Shown here in pieces: positions 19,135-30,377 of a stretch of 64,000 bases of DNA (the stretch's first letter is position 1; every line of letters starts with the position of its first letter). The position numbers were made by a program, and so were the translations under genes. Below the pieces are notes generated by a model, which made no database searches, had not been told where the DNA came from, and saw only the letters and a program-made list of their open reading frames with translations. The stretch comes from Patiriisocius marinistellae. Lineage in GTDB: Bacteria > Bacteroidota > Bacteroidia > Flavobacteriales > Flavobacteriaceae. The stretch covers positions 1,302,001-1,366,000 of the forward strand of contig NZ_BKCF01000001.1 in the NCBI RefSeq assembly GCF_009014635.1, in the 5' to 3' direction.

Positions 19135-20493
19135 ATGAAATTTCAATACTTCATAAAAATAAGAATTCTTTGCTGCTTTATTTTGTTATCGCAGGGGTTA
19201 ATTTCGTACGCTCAAATAGGATTTTCATTTGAAAATGGAGTAAAGAAGGATAAAATTTCATTTGAACTTATTAATAATTTAGTTGTTATTCCTATAGAAT
19301 TAAACGGAGTGCAACTATCATTTTTATTAGATACTGGGGTGAATAACACAATTCTTTTTGGCGTCACTCAAGCAGATTCGATTTCATTAAATGCTGCAGT
19401 TCCAATTAAAATAAAGGGTCTTGGAAATGAAATTGAAGTTAGCGCTATTAAAAGTTCTGGAAATACAATGAGTATTGGTGATGCGAAAGATCAAAATCAC
19501 ACAGTTTTTGTTGTTTTTAATGAAATGGTTGATTTCTCAAAAAGAATGGGGATTCCAATCCATGGGATTATAGGTTCTAATTTTTATAGAGATTTTGTAG
19601 TTAAAACTAATTATAATTCAAAACGGATTACTTTCTATACTCCTGATAAATTTAAATTCAAAAAATGTAGAAGATGTGAAGAGTTTGAAATAGAATTTTA
19701 TAAAAATAAACCCTATATAAAAGCGAATGTACTGGATGATAGTTTAGAGCAAGAGTCTATTTTGTTAGTAGATTCAGGCTCAAGTGATGCTCTATGGCTA
19801 TTTGATGAAAATGACTTTATAGAAATTACTCCTAAAAATTATTTTGAAGATTTTTTAGGAATGAGTATAACTGGGGGTATTTTTGGTAAAAGATCACGTA
19901 TTGATGGATTGGTGTTGGGTAATTTTACATTGAATGACATTACTGTCGCATTTCCGAAGATAATAGAAGGAGATTCATTACGTATGTATAAAAATAGGGC
20001 GGGAAGTATAGGTGGAGAAGTACTCAAGCGGTTTACTGTTTTAATGGATTATCAAAGTAGAAGGATGTTGCTAAGAGCAAATACCCAATTTAAGCGCCCA
20101 TTTAATTATAATCTTAGCGGTTTAACTTTGGAGTATGATGGAACGGTACAAATTAAGGAATTACAAGACATTCGAAGTGAGGGGATGAATATGAAAAATT
20201 CAAATGCGGGGAAAAATGTGGGTAGTGTAGATGTGATGATTGATCCTATTTATTCGTTATTTACCGCCCCAAAAGTAGTGATTGCAGAATTAAGAGCAAA
20301 TTCGCCTGCTGCACTAGCAGGGCTTAAGAGGGGAGATGCAATAGTTAAAGTTAATGGTAAGTATGCTTATAAATACAAGATATACGAATTGACTGCATTA
20401 TTTAGTAGCAAAGAAGGGCGTAAAATAACTATAGAATATGAGCGTGATGAGGTTTTTAAGGTAGTTGATTTCATCTTAAAAAGAATTTTATAG
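19135..20493 (+). CDS. Exported aspartyl-protease-like protein with PDZ domain
   Basis: A 452-residue protein starting at the ATG 19135; an in-frame GTG at 19090 upstream is less likely because a -7-like TACCTTGA lies between. An N-terminal signal segment (FIKIRILCCFILLSQG) ends near residue 30. Two retropepsin-like halves each carry an active-site motif, LLDTGVNNTILF and LLVDSGSSDALW. A C-terminal PDZ domain (about 375-450) has AELRANSPAALAGLKRGD. The D-S-G in the second half still fits the aspartic protease pattern. By family it is periplasmic; the substrate is unknown. An ATTTCCGAAG word lies at 19950. Confidence 0.87.
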   Translation: MKFQYFIKIRILCCFILLSQGLISYAQIGFSFENGVKKDKISFELINNLVVIPIELNGVQLSFLLDTGVNNTILFGVTQADSISLNAAVPIKIKGLGNEIEVSAIKSSGNTMSIGDAKDQNHTVFVVFNEMVDFSKRMGIPIHGIIGSNFYRDFVVKTNYNSKRITFYTPDKFKFKKCRRCEEFEIEFYKNKPYIKANVLDDSLEQESILLVDSGSSDALWLFDENDFIEITPKNYFEDFLGMSITGGIFGKRSRIDGLVLGNFTLNDITVAFPKIIEGDSLRMYKNRAGSIGGEVLKRFTVLMDYQSRRMLLRANTQFKRPFNYNLSGLTLEYDGTVQIKELQDIRSEGMNMKNSNAGKNVGSVDVMIDPIYSLFTAPKVVIAELRANSPAALAGLKRGDAIVKVNGKYAYKYKIYELTALFSSKEGRKITIEYERDEVFKVVDFILKRIL

Positions 20494-20514
20494 ACTTCAG
20501 ACTATTCGAAATAG

Positions 20515-20552
20515 AGAAGGGTGAAATTTCAATTTTGAAATTTCACCCTTCT
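20515..20552. terminator. Perfect 17-bp hairpin between convergent genes
   Basis: Arms 20515-20531 and 20536-20552 are perfectly complementary with a four-base loop. It lies between the protease-like gene and the DUF1573 gene and probably serves both as a bidirectional 3' end. There is no T run on either side. Confidence 0.75.
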
Positions 20553-20574
20553 TAAAATATTGTTGTAAAAGTAA

Positions 20575-20970
20575 TTATTTTGTTTTCTCTAAAACACTGC
20601 CTGCTTCTTTCATAACTTCACCTTTAATTTTAAGGGCTTTGATAGGCTCGTCAGCATTTGAATAAACTGTTACGGTTTTTCTTATAGGACCAACTCTATT
20701 TGTGTCATACTTAACTTCTATTTTTCCACTTGCACCTGCAGCTACTGGACCTTCTGGTTTTTTAGGAACAGTACACCCACAGCTAGATTTAACATCAGAA
20801 ACAATAAGTGGCGCATCTCCTGTATTTGTAAATTCAAAAACACGTACACCATCACTACCTTTTGCGATTTCTCCATAATCTACAGTGTCGCTTTTAAATG
20901 TAATTTTAGCTTGTGCATTTGCAGCAAAACTTACTAATGCTATAACAGCTATTAAGACTAATTTTTTCAT
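20575..20970 (-). CDS. DUF1573 domain protein, exported
   Basis: A 131-residue protein from the ATG at 20970. The frame extends upstream to 21024, but MKKLVLIAVIALVSFAANAQ is a clear signal peptide and marks the start. The mature part is an Ig-like DUF1573 domain with VFEFTNTGDAPLIVSDVKSSCGCTVPKKPEGP. Two Cys in SCGCT are typical of the family. These proteins are abundant and exported in Bacteroidetes; their role is unknown. It is divergent from valS. Confidence 0.92.
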   Translation of the reverse strand: MKKLVLIAVIALVSFAANAQAKITFKSDTVDYGEIAKGSDGVRVFEFTNTGDAPLIVSDVKSSCGCTVPKKPEGPVAAGASGKIEVKYDTNRVGPIRKTVTVYSNADEPIKALKIKGEVMKEAGSVLEKTK

Positions 20971-21061
20971 AATTTCTATCTTTTTATTGATTGCTAATGT
21001 AGGTAACTTTAGAATATTGTGCAAAATAAGTTATTCACTTTTAAAGTCGTATAGTTATCCC

Positions 21062-21069
21062 TACTTTTG
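21062..21069 (+). promoter_or_regulatory. -7 element TACTTTTG of valS
   Basis: This is a perfect TAnnTTTG match 27 bases before the valS ATG at 21097. A TTG inside it opens the reading frame but is not the start. Confidence 0.7.
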
Positions 21070-21096
21070 CATTCTTATTTCAAAAATGATACCAAA

Positions 21097-23730
21097 ATGG
21101 CCTTAGGAGCAACATATAACGCAAGTGAAATAGAAGATAAGTGGTACGCCTACTGGATGGAACATAATTATTTTCATAGTGAAGTCGATGAGAGAGAGCC
21201 TTATACCATTGTAATACCACCACCTAATGTAACAGGTGTGTTGCATATGGGGCATATGTTAAATAATACCATACAAGATGTTTTGATTCGTAGAGCACGT
21301 TTGCAGGGCTATAATGCATGCTGGGTACCTGGTACTGACCACGCTTCTATTGCTACAGAAGCAAAGGTTGTAGCTAAATTAAAAGAACAAGGAATAAATA
21401 AAGCAGATTTAACCCGGGAAGAATTTTTGAAGCACGCGTGGGAATGGACGGAGGAATATGGAGGTGTTATTCTTGATCAATTAAAAAAACTAGGAGCGTC
21501 TTGCGATTGGGAACGTACCAAGTTTACGCTGGATCCAGAAATGTCACAACAAGTGATTAAAAGTTTTGTTGATTTATACAATAAAGGACTTATATACCGT
21601 GGATATCGCATGGTAAATTGGGATCCAGTAGCAAAAACTACACTTAGTGATGAAGAGGTAAACCATGTAGAAAAACAAGGTAATTTATACTTTATCAAAT
21701 ACAAAATTGAAGGTAGCAAGGAAACATTAACAATCGCTACTACCAGACCCGAAACTATATTTGGGGATACTGCCATTTGTATCAACCCTAACGATGAGCG
21801 ATTTACGCACCTAAAAGGTAAAAAGGCAATTGTCCCTATTTGTAATAGAGTAATTCCTATTATTGAGGATGAGTATGTTGATGTTGAATTTGGTACTGGT
21901 TGTTTAAAAGTAACTCCTGCCCACGATGAAAATGATAAAATGCTTGGTGATAAGCATAAGCTAGAGGTAATAGATATTTTTAATGATGATGCAAGCTTAA
22001 ATAGTTTTGGGTTGCATTATGAAGGAAAAGACCGTTTTGTAGTTCGTAAAGAGGTTACAAAAGAGTTAGACGAAAAAGGAGCTTTAATTAAAACAGAGCA
22101 ACATATCAACAAAGTGGGAACAAGTGAGCGCACAAAGGCTGTTATTGAACCACGTTTGAGTGATCAGTGGTTTTTAAAAATGGAGGAGCTCGTAAAGCCA
22201 GCAATAAAAGCTGTTTTAGAAGATGATGATGTCGTGTTACACCCTAAAAAATTTGAAAACACATATCGTCACTGGATGACAAACATTCGTGATTGGAATA
22301 TTTCGCGTCAATTGTGGTGGGGACAACAAATTCCCGCGTTCTTTTATGGCGACGGAAAAGAGGATTTTGTGGTTGCTGAGAGCATAGATGAAGCTTTAGT
22401 ACTGGCAAAATCAAAAACCAATAATAATTCGTTGACTACCGAAAGTTTGCGTCAAGATGCAGATGCGTTAGATACATGGTTTTCATCATGGTTGTGGCCA
22501 ATGAGTGTTTTTGATGGTCTAAATAATCCTGATAATAAAGAGTTTAATTATTATTATCCTACAAACGATTTAGTTACAGGTCCAGATATTTTATTTTTCT
22601 GGGTAGCTAGAATGATTATAGCGGGATATGAGTATACTGATAAAGCGCCATTTAAAAATGTTTATTTAACAGGTCTTGTGCGTGATAAACAACGCAGAAA
22701 AATGAGTAAGTCTTTAGGTAATTCTCCAGACGCTTTAAAACTCATCAATGATTATAGTGCAGATGGTGTACGTGTAGGATTGCTTTTAAGTGCGCCAGCA
22801 GGTAATGACTTGATGTTTGATGAGGGTTTATGTAATCAAGGAAAAGGTTTTAGTAAAAAAATACAGAGTGCATTTTCATTAACCCAGATGTGGAATGTTG
22901 ATAAAACGATTCCACAGCCAGAATCCTCTAGAATAGGGATTGAATGGTACAAAAGCAAATTACAGAAAGCGCTAGTTGAAATGGATGATCATTATAGCAA
23001 ATATCGTATTAGTGATGCGTTAATGACAACTTATAAGTTAATACAAGATGAGTTTTGTGGTTGGTTATTAGAAATTATTAAACCTGCATACCAAGCTCCA
23101 ATAGATTCAAAAACGTATAATGAAGTAATGGCATTGTTTGAGGATAACTTAAGAATAGTACATCCATTTATGCCGTTTTTAACAGAAGAACTTTGGCACA
23201 ATATTGAAGATCGTAGCCCGCAAGAGGCATTGTGTATCAATACGTGGCCAAAAGTAGAACCGATTGATGAAAATTTATTGAAAAACTTTGAGTTCGCTGC
23301 AGAGGTAATTTCTGGAGTTCGTACAATTCGAAAAGAAAAAAATATTGCCTTTAAAGACGCAATTGTACTTTCGGTTATAAATGGAGAGAAAGTAGATAGT
23401 GTGTTTGATGCTATTATTTCAAAATTGGTTAATATTTCAGAATTAAATTATATTTCCGAAGCATTAGATAGTGCTCTTACATTTAGAGTAAAGTCTAACG
23501 AATACTTTATACCAATGGAAGGTGCTATTGATGTGGAGGCCGAAATAGAAAAGCTGAAAGAGGAATTAAAATATACAGAAGGTTTTCTTCGCAGTGTTCA
23601 AGGAAAATTAAAAAATGAAAAATTTGTAAATGGTGCTCCAGAACAAGTAGTTGCTAGTGAACGCAAAAAAGAAGCAGATGCTTTGGCAAAGATTGAAACC
23701 TTAAAAACTTCTTTAGTTAGTTTAAGCTAG
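21097..23730 (+). CDS. valS: Valyl-tRNA synthetase
   Basis: Class I synthetase charging tRNA-Val, 877 residues from the ATG at 21097 (MALGATYNASEIEDKWY). The open frame begins 10 codons earlier at a TTG inside the promoter box. The HIGH motif is PPPNVTGVLHMGHML near residue 50. The editing (CP1) domain has ATTRPETIFGDTAI near 215, and KMSKS is exact in RRKMSKSLGNSPDAL near 540. The C-terminal coiled-coil arm (about 815-877) is rich in Glu and Lys. An ATTTCCGAAG word lies at 23452. Confidence 0.97.
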   Translation: MALGATYNASEIEDKWYAYWMEHNYFHSEVDEREPYTIVIPPPNVTGVLHMGHMLNNTIQDVLIRRARLQGYNACWVPGTDHASIATEAKVVAKLKEQGINKADLTREEFLKHAWEWTEEYGGVILDQLKKLGASCDWERTKFTLDPEMSQQVIKSFVDLYNKGLIYRGYRMVNWDPVAKTTLSDEEVNHVEKQGNLYFIKYKIEGSKETLTIATTRPETIFGDTAICINPNDERFTHLKGKKAIVPICNRVIPIIEDEYVDVEFGTGCLKVTPAHDENDKMLGDKHKLEVIDIFNDDASLNSFGLHYEGKDRFVVRKEVTKELDEKGALIKTEQHINKVGTSERTKAVIEPRLSDQWFLKMEELVKPAIKAVLEDDDVVLHPKKFENTYRHWMTNIRDWNISRQLWWGQQIPAFFYGDGKEDFVVAESIDEALVLAKSKTNNNSLTTESLRQDADALDTWFSSWLWPMSVFDGLNNPDNKEFNYYYPTNDLVTGPDILFFWVARMIIAGYEYTDKAPFKNVYLTGLVRDKQRRKMSKSLGNSPDALKLINDYSADGVRVGLLLSAPAGNDLMFDEGLCNQGKGFSKKIQSAFSLTQMWNVDKTIPQPESSRIGIEWYKSKLQKALVEMDDHYSKYRISDALMTTYKLIQDEFCGWLLEIIKPAYQAPIDSKTYNEVMALFEDNLRIVHPFMPFLTEELWHNIEDRSPQEALCINTWPKVEPIDENLLKNFEFAAEVISGVRTIRKEKNIAFKDAIVLSVINGEKVDSVFDAIISKLVNISELNYISEALDSALTFRVKSNEYFIPMEGAIDVEAEIEKLKEELKYTEGFLRSVQGKLKNEKFVNGAPEQVVASERKKEADALAKIETLKTSLVSLS

Positions 23731-23761
23731 CAAGGGTAAATGTATTTAGACAAATTTTGAG

Positions 23762-23797
23762 AGTCCATTAAGGCATTTGTCTTTATGGACTTTTTTT
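23762..23797 (+). terminator. Terminator of valS
   Basis: Stem arms 23762-23772 and 23781-23791 with one mismatch are followed by a run of T to 23797, 32 bases after the valS stop. Confidence 0.8.
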
Positions 23798-23935
23798 AGT
23801 GAGTATTTGTAGATATTTATTAGTGGGACTGTTAATGTGTTAAATACCCTTAAATTGAGCCAAACCCATGTTAATAGCTATTTATTAAGTGATTGTCATA
23901 TGTATATTAGTCTTTTAATCAAAAAACTTAAGATA

Positions 23936-24184
23936 ATGGACCAAGATAAACAAGATAAATTTGAAACAATGCAGACGATGTTGAATAAATTAGAAGATAT
24001 CAAAAACAGCCAAGAGAGTATAATTGATAAGATAAATCATGTAATAACAGATTTATTTGAGAATCCAGATAAAGATTTAGAAAAAGGAATGGAAGCAGCA
24101 CATCAAAAAGCTTCAGACAATGTTACTGCGATAAAAGAAGTGATGGAAAACTATGAAATTAAATTTAACAAAGCTCAATTATAA
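23936..24184 (+). CDS. Small coiled-coil hypothetical protein
   Basis: An 82-residue, highly charged protein starting at the ATG 23936 (MDQDKQDKFETMQ). The frame is open further upstream, but that part does not look coding. Heptad-like spacing (MLNKLEDIKNSQESIIDKINHVITDLF) suggests a coiled coil. There is no signal peptide and no recognised domain. It is monocistronic between the valS terminator and the hairpin at 24213. Function unknown. Confidence 0.65.
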   Translation: MDQDKQDKFETMQTMLNKLEDIKNSQESIIDKINHVITDLFENPDKDLEKGMEAAHQKASDNVTAIKEVMENYEIKFNKAQL

Positions 24185-24212
24185 CACTTCACCTTTTAGT
24201 ACATATATTTAT

Positions 24213-24248
24213 AAAAATGACAGCTGATCAAGCTGTCATTTTTTATTT
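24213..24248. terminator. Bidirectional terminator
   Basis: Arms 24213-24225 and 24231-24243 (AAAAATGACAGCT and its complement) with a five-base loop carry A on the left and T on the right. It can therefore end both the small plus-strand gene and the minus-strand ACBP gene, whose stop lies in the right arm. Confidence 0.85.
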
Positions 24249-24512
24249 TCGATATAAAAAATAATGGTTTGCAGTTTCTATGTATAGTTGTTTTGCTTCA
24301 TCCTCAGTAAAATGTTGTGCTTGAAATAGTGCATTTGTTTTAAAAGCTGTTATAAGTGGTTTTTTACTATAACTAGGTTTGTGAGGAGCGTTAGTTGCTT
24401 TTTTATAATATGCATATAATTTTAGTAACACATCTGCAGGAAATGGGTCTTGATGATCATTCACTAAAGTGACAACCTTTTGAAACGCTATATCTATTTC
24501 TTCACTTGTCAT
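24243..24512 (-). CDS. Acyl-CoA-binding protein
   Basis: An 89-residue ACBP-fold protein, the normal size for the family, which carries long-chain acyl-CoA in the cytoplasm. Visible are the helix-1 pattern IDIAFQKVVTLVNDHQD, the conserved KLYAYYKKATNA and a C-terminal YIETANHYF helix. It overlaps the stop of psd by four bases (ATGA type), so it is translated from the same message. Placement after cdsA and psd fits a lipid-metabolism role. Confidence 0.9.
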   Translation of the reverse strand: MTSEEIDIAFQKVVTLVNDHQDPFPADVLLKLYAYYKKATNAPHKPSYSKKPLITAFKTNALFQAQHFTEDEAKQLYIETANHYFLYRK

Positions 24513-25159
24513 TTTGATGCTAATACAGTAATACCTCCCTTTACTTTTTGATTAAGCTCAACGTTAAGTTTAGTACCTAGCGGTAAAAAGACATCTACTC
24601 TGGATCCAAATTTAATAAAACCACTATCACTTGCTTGTTTAACAATAGTTCCTTCTTTAGCATAATTAACAATGCGTTTAGCCAGTGCACCAGCAATTTG
24701 ACGGTGCAATACATTTCCGAAATTCTTGCTTTTTACAACTACAGTGGTGCGTTCGTTTTCTTCAGAAGATTTAGGGTGCCAAGCTACAAGAAATTTGCCG
24801 GGATGATATTTGCTTAATAAAACTTCTCCCTCTACAGGGTATCTTGTTACGTGTACATTTAAAGGCGACATAAATACTGAAACTTGTAGTCTTTTTTCTT
24901 TAAAAAACTCTTTTTCAAAAACTTCTTCGATTACTACAACTTTTCCGTCTACGGGAGATAATACTTGTTCTTCATTTAGTGGAAAGTTTCTTTTTGGATT
25001 TCTAAAAAATTGTAAAATCAAGATAAGAAATACAACGACGGTTAATAAAACTACACCTCTCAAATATAAATTTGAAATAAGATAATCAGTAGCTAAGCTC
25101 ACACCTACGACTATAAAAAGTGTGATTAAAATAATTTTGTAACCTTCTTTATGAAACAT
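24509..25159 (-). CDS. psd: Phosphatidylserine decarboxylase family protein
   Basis: Psd converts phosphatidylserine to phosphatidylethanolamine in the inner membrane. The 216-residue length is that of the short, archaeal-type class. Two membrane segments lie near residues 8-48 (IILITLFIVVGVS and GVVLLTVVVFLILILQF). VHVTRYPVEGEV carries the typical catalytic His. The self-cleavage Gly-Ser pair that makes the pyruvoyl group is in GFIKFGSRVDVFLP near residue 187. It overlaps cdsA by 11 bases and ACBP by 4, forming a tight lipid operon. Confidence 0.92.
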   Translation of the reverse strand: MFHKEGYKIILITLFIVVGVSLATDYLISNLYLRGVVLLTVVVFLILILQFFRNPKRNFPLNEEQVLSPVDGKVVVIEEVFEKEFFKEKRLQVSVFMSPLNVHVTRYPVEGEVLLSKYHPGKFLVAWHPKSSEENERTTVVVKSKNFGNVLHRQIAGALAKRIVNYAKEGTIVKQASDSGFIKFGSRVDVFLPLGTKLNVELNQKVKGGITVLASK

Positions 25160-25952
25160 ATTGAACTATTTCTAAAAATGCATAAATAAATGGGCTAGCA
25201 TAAATAATACTATCTAACCTGTCATATAAACCCCCATGTCCTGGCATAATTATACCACTATCTTTTACACCTGCTTGGCGTTTAAATTTTGATTGTACTA
25301 AATCGCCGATGGTTCCAAAAATTGAGGCGATAAGTGCCATTGTTAGCCAAATAGGTAAACTGTATATACCCATTGTTTTAAAGATAATAAATCCTGCTAA
25401 TAAAGCACCTGACATTCCTCCAAAAAAACCTTCGATAGTTTTTTTTGGAGAAATGCGTTCTAATAATTTATGCTTGCCAAAACTCTTTCCTATTAAATAG
25501 GCAAATGTATCGTTTGACCAAATGAGAATAAATACACCAACAATAATTTTTGGCATAAAAACACCTTCGGAAAAAGGGATTAGTGTTAGAAATACAAAGC
25601 CGCTTATAATGTAAAATATTGTGGTTATATATTTCTTTTTTTCAAACATTGGTATTTTGCTAGTCCATAGCATATCCTTAAAAAGAAATAGACAGACAAA
25701 TGATGAAAGAATTAAATAAAGTAATACTGCATTTTGTTCAAAGATATTATAGCTTAAAAAGTACATTGCCGCTGCAAGCAACCCAAAGGCAAGGTAACTT
25801 GTAAGATGAACAAGTCGCAAAAACTCACGCATTACAATTATTCCTAATATAAAGAAGAGTGCCATAAACCATGCTCTTGAGGTAAACATAGAAAATATGA
25901 CTATAAGTATGTATAAAGCGCCAGAAATAGAACGCACAATTACTTCTTTCAT
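25149..25952 (-). CDS. cdsA: Phosphatidate cytidylyltransferase
   Basis: CdsA makes CDP-diacylglycerol from phosphatidic acid and CTP, the branch point for phospholipids. The 267-residue protein has about seven or eight membrane segments. Near the C-terminus it has the family signature QSKFKRQAGVKDSGIIMPGHGG followed by YDRLDS. Its product feeds phosphatidylserine synthase and then the Psd encoded next to it. It lies between the LUD gene and psd in one minus-strand run. Confidence 0.95.
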   Translation of the reverse strand: MKEVIVRSISGALYILIVIFSMFTSRAWFMALFFILGIIVMREFLRLVHLTSYLAFGLLAAAMYFLSYNIFEQNAVLLYLILSSFVCLFLFKDMLWTSKIPMFEKKKYITTIFYIISGFVFLTLIPFSEGVFMPKIIVGVFILIWSNDTFAYLIGKSFGKHKLLERISPKKTIEGFFGGMSGALLAGFIIFKTMGIYSLPIWLTMALIASIFGTIGDLVQSKFKRQAGVKDSGIIMPGHGGLYDRLDSIIYASPFIYAFLEIVQYVS

Positions 25953-26034
25953 CTGTGGTTTTGGTCAGTTTTTGAATCAGATGGAATTGCTAATCCTTAG
26001 GTATTTGATTAGGAATAGCGTGACTTTATACATT

Positions 26035-26649
26035 TTATAAGTCCTCCAGCAGGAGCAAATATAAGTTTTTTGTACTACTTCCGTAGCTCATAAAATCCTT
26101 TTCTTTATCGGTTTCAAAGTCTTGAATGGTAGTGATATTTGTGGGTATAAATTTGCCGCCAGAATTTTTAATATTGCGAAGTCCTTCGCTTATGTTTTCA
26201 ACAAACTGGCTAGTAGTTGCATAGATAATTATATTACTAGGAAGCTCAACTAGCTTTTTCTCTTTCATTTGATTAGAACACAAAAGAATTGAGCCATTAT
26301 TGGCTACTAAAGATTCACAAGTTGAAAGAAAAAAAGTTGCATTAGCTTTTTTGACAAAGTTTAAATTATATCCTTGAAATTTTGAAGTTAAAAGTTCATT
26401 GATACAAAATGTATCTTTTTCATACCAATCATTTTCTGCAAGAATATTATCAAAAGCTTCTGAAACTTCTGCATCATTTTCACAATAGAGAAACTTACCT
26501 CCGTTTTTTTTAAAATTAAAAGTAAATTTTTCGTCTATAGGTAACTTGTCCTCTGGGTAATATTTTCCACGATCTGAAGATTTGCCCAAAGCTTTGGCCT
26601 TGTCTTCAGAATGTTTTTTAGGATTTAAAAGTCTTTTAAAGAGACTCAT
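26035..26649 (-). CDS. LUD domain protein, LutC/YkgG-like
   Basis: A 204-residue soluble protein with the LUD (lactate utilisation) fold seen in LutC and LutB. The segment GSILLCSNQMKEKKLVELPSNIIIYATTSQFV and a C-terminal GSSTKNLYLLLLEDL fit the family. LutA and LutB partners are not adjacent, so it is not a lactate operon. The same gene order ftsH-LUD-cdsA is familiar to me in Flavobacteriia, where the function is not known. Confidence 0.8.
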   Translation of the reverse strand: MSLFKRLLNPKKHSEDKAKALGKSSDRGKYYPEDKLPIDEKFTFNFKKNGGKFLYCENDAEVSEAFDNILAENDWYEKDTFCINELLTSKFQGYNLNFVKKANATFFLSTCESLVANNGSILLCSNQMKEKKLVELPSNIIIYATTSQFVENISEGLRNIKNSGGKFIPTNITTIQDFETDKEKDFMSYGSSTKNLYLLLLEDL

Positions 26650-26779
26650 AAGTCAAGTTTGAGGAGTTATACATTAGGTTAAACTCAAAGATAGAAAAAT
26701 AATGATAGAGAAAATAGGGATCTATCTAATCTTTGAGCTAGTCATCTTTGCTATTTTGCACGTAATCGAAAACTAATAG

Positions 26780-28750
<1,971 letters not shown>

Positions 28751-28765
28751 GTGGGCGTTTAGGTT

Positions 28766-29137
28766 TTAGTGTGTTGTTTGAATTTTAACAGATTTTGCAT
28801 CGCCCCAGAGGCCTTCAATATCATAAAACTCTCTAATGTGTTTTTGAAAAACATGTACAACGACATGTACATAATCCATAAGTATCCATTCGCTATTGTC
28901 ACTTCCTTCTATATGCCAAGCTTTTTCTTTAATCGCTTTGCTTACAGTTTTTTGAATAGAACCTACAATTGCGTTTACTTGAGTATTTGAAGTACCGTTG
29001 CAAATAATAAAATAGTCTGTAACTGTGTTTTCGATTTCTCTAAGATCAAGAATTTCAATGTCTTGTCCTTTTACTTCTTCAATGCCTCTAATAATATTAG
29101 TGATGAGTACATCGGTATCTTTTTCTTTCTTTAACAT
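28766..29137 (-). CDS. rsfS: Ribosomal silencing factor RsfS
   Basis: A 123-residue protein of the RsfS/YbeB/Iojap family, which binds L14 on the 50S subunit and blocks subunit joining when nutrients are short. Family elements are DILDLREIENTVTDYFIICNGTSN near residue 25-48 and the C-terminal WILMDYVHVVVHVFQ. It heads the minus-strand run rsfS-ftsH-LUD-cdsA-psd-ACBP and is divergent from birA, with 83 bases between starts. Confidence 0.95.
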   Translation of the reverse strand: MLKKEKDTDVLITNIIRGIEEVKGQDIEILDLREIENTVTDYFIICNGTSNTQVNAIVGSIQKTVSKAIKEKAWHIEGSDNSEWILMDYVHVVVHVFQKHIREFYDIEGLWGDAKSVKIQTTH

Positions 29138-29220
29138 TCACTTTTTTTATTTCTACAAAGTTATTACTTTTTTGTTTGTTTACTTACTTTGCAGTTCACT
29201 ATATAAACTAATAAATTTAC

Positions 29221-29952
29221 GTGAATTTAATCAAAATTAATGCCATCCCATCGACAAATACATACCTAAAAGAATTACGTATGTCAACTACTTTGAGTGA
29301 TGAAACCGTAGTCTTAGCGTCAAATCAAACTAAAGGTAGGGGGCAACATACCAATTCTTGGCAATCTCAACCCGCTAATAGTTTGACGTTCAGTATTTAT
29401 AAGTTGTTTGGCAATGTTAAGTTGGAACATCAATTTTATGTTTCAATGGCAGTTTCATTAGGCGTGTATTTGACATTGAAAAAGCTAGAAATACCTAATG
29501 TCAAAATCAAATGGCCAAACGACATAATGGCAGAAGAGAAAAAATGTTGTGGGATCTTAATTGAGACTAGTATTAAAAAATCAAACATTAAAGACGCTAT
29601 TATAGGTATAGGACTTAATGTAAATGAATCTCAATTTGAAAATCTTCCAAAAGCTTCTTCTCTTTATTTAACGACTGGAAAAATGTTTGATATAGATGTT
29701 GTGTTAAAAATTCTTACTTCGGAAATTTTAAAAAAATTACATTTATTACAATTGAATGAACTGAATAAATTGCATGATCAGTATCACTCACATCTGTATA
29801 AAATGGGGAAAATTTCGGTGTTTGAAGATGCTAATGGATTAAAATTTAACGGAATTATTAAAGGAGTTACTAATAACGGATTACTCATCGTAGAAACTGA
29901 AGATTCAACGTTGTTATATTTCGGCTTAAAAGAAATTAGACTACTTGGTTAA
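29221..29952 (+). CDS. birA: Biotin--[acetyl-CoA-carboxylase] ligase
   Basis: BirA activates biotin with ATP and attaches it to the biotin carboxyl carrier protein. The 243 residues hold only the catalytic and C-terminal domains; the N-terminal DNA-binding domain of bifunctional BirA is absent, so it should not regulate transcription. The biotin-AMP loop appears as KGRGQHTNSWQS near residue 37 and the catalytic Lys in KIKWPNDIMAEE near 98. The start is GTG at 29221, with no in-frame ATG upstream. A CTTCGGAAAT word lies at 29717. Confidence 0.94.
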   Translation: MNLIKINAIPSTNTYLKELRMSTTLSDETVVLASNQTKGRGQHTNSWQSQPANSLTFSIYKLFGNVKLEHQFYVSMAVSLGVYLTLKKLEIPNVKIKWPNDIMAEEKKCCGILIETSIKKSNIKDAIIGIGLNVNESQFENLPKASSLYLTTGKMFDIDVVLKILTSEILKKLHLLQLNELNKLHDQYHSHLYKMGKISVFEDANGLKFNGIIKGVTNNGLLIVETEDSTLLYFGLKEIRLLG

Positions 29953-30341
29953 ATCGTGGTTAGATTTGTAGAAAGAGTGGCAATAAATTTTGTGATAGGT
30001 CCTTTAATCATCATTGCCATCATTGTGTTAAATTTCCCTTTGAAGACAAGTTCACAAGCTGATGTATTATCGCTAATTTCATCAATATTCGCCACAAGTG
30101 TAAAAGGAAGTTTATCACTAATAGCTCCTAATGTAACTTTATATGGTGCTTCAACCTCTTTTACTTCTAGCGCAATCTCTGGCATACCGCTAAGCGCAAA
30201 AACAAAAGCATTGTCTCTAATCATTTCAAACTTGCTTATGTTTTCTGGCATAATATGCTCAAAGTTTTTAGCATCGCTTAAATATGCACAAAGATCTGTT
30301 GCGCTTTTATTTACTGTTACTGTTTTGCTATTTATTTCCAT
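29949..30341 (-). CDS. SRPBCC-fold protein
   Basis: A 130-residue helix-grip protein of the START/SRPBCC superfamily, which usually binds a hydrophobic ligand. The beginning (SKTVTVNKSATDLCAYLSDAKNFEHIMPEN) matches the polyketide-cyclase-like N-terminus, and the end has the long C-terminal helix. It overlaps the convergent birA by four bases and follows pyrE by 36 bases on the same strand. Ligand unknown. Confidence 0.85.
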   Translation of the reverse strand: MEINSKTVTVNKSATDLCAYLSDAKNFEHIMPENISKFEMIRDNAFVFALSGMPEIALEVKEVEAPYKVTLGAISDKLPFTLVANIDEISDNTSACELVFKGKFNTMMAMMIKGPITKFIATLSTNLTTI

Positions 30342-30377
30342 AAGTTTTTAGTATAATTTGGGTTGATTAAAATGTGG

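Noticed and set aside
29956-30351. 131-codon plus-strand frame covering the whole SRPBCC gene
   Set aside because: It is the antisense of a recognisable SRPBCC domain, and its own translation shows no family features.
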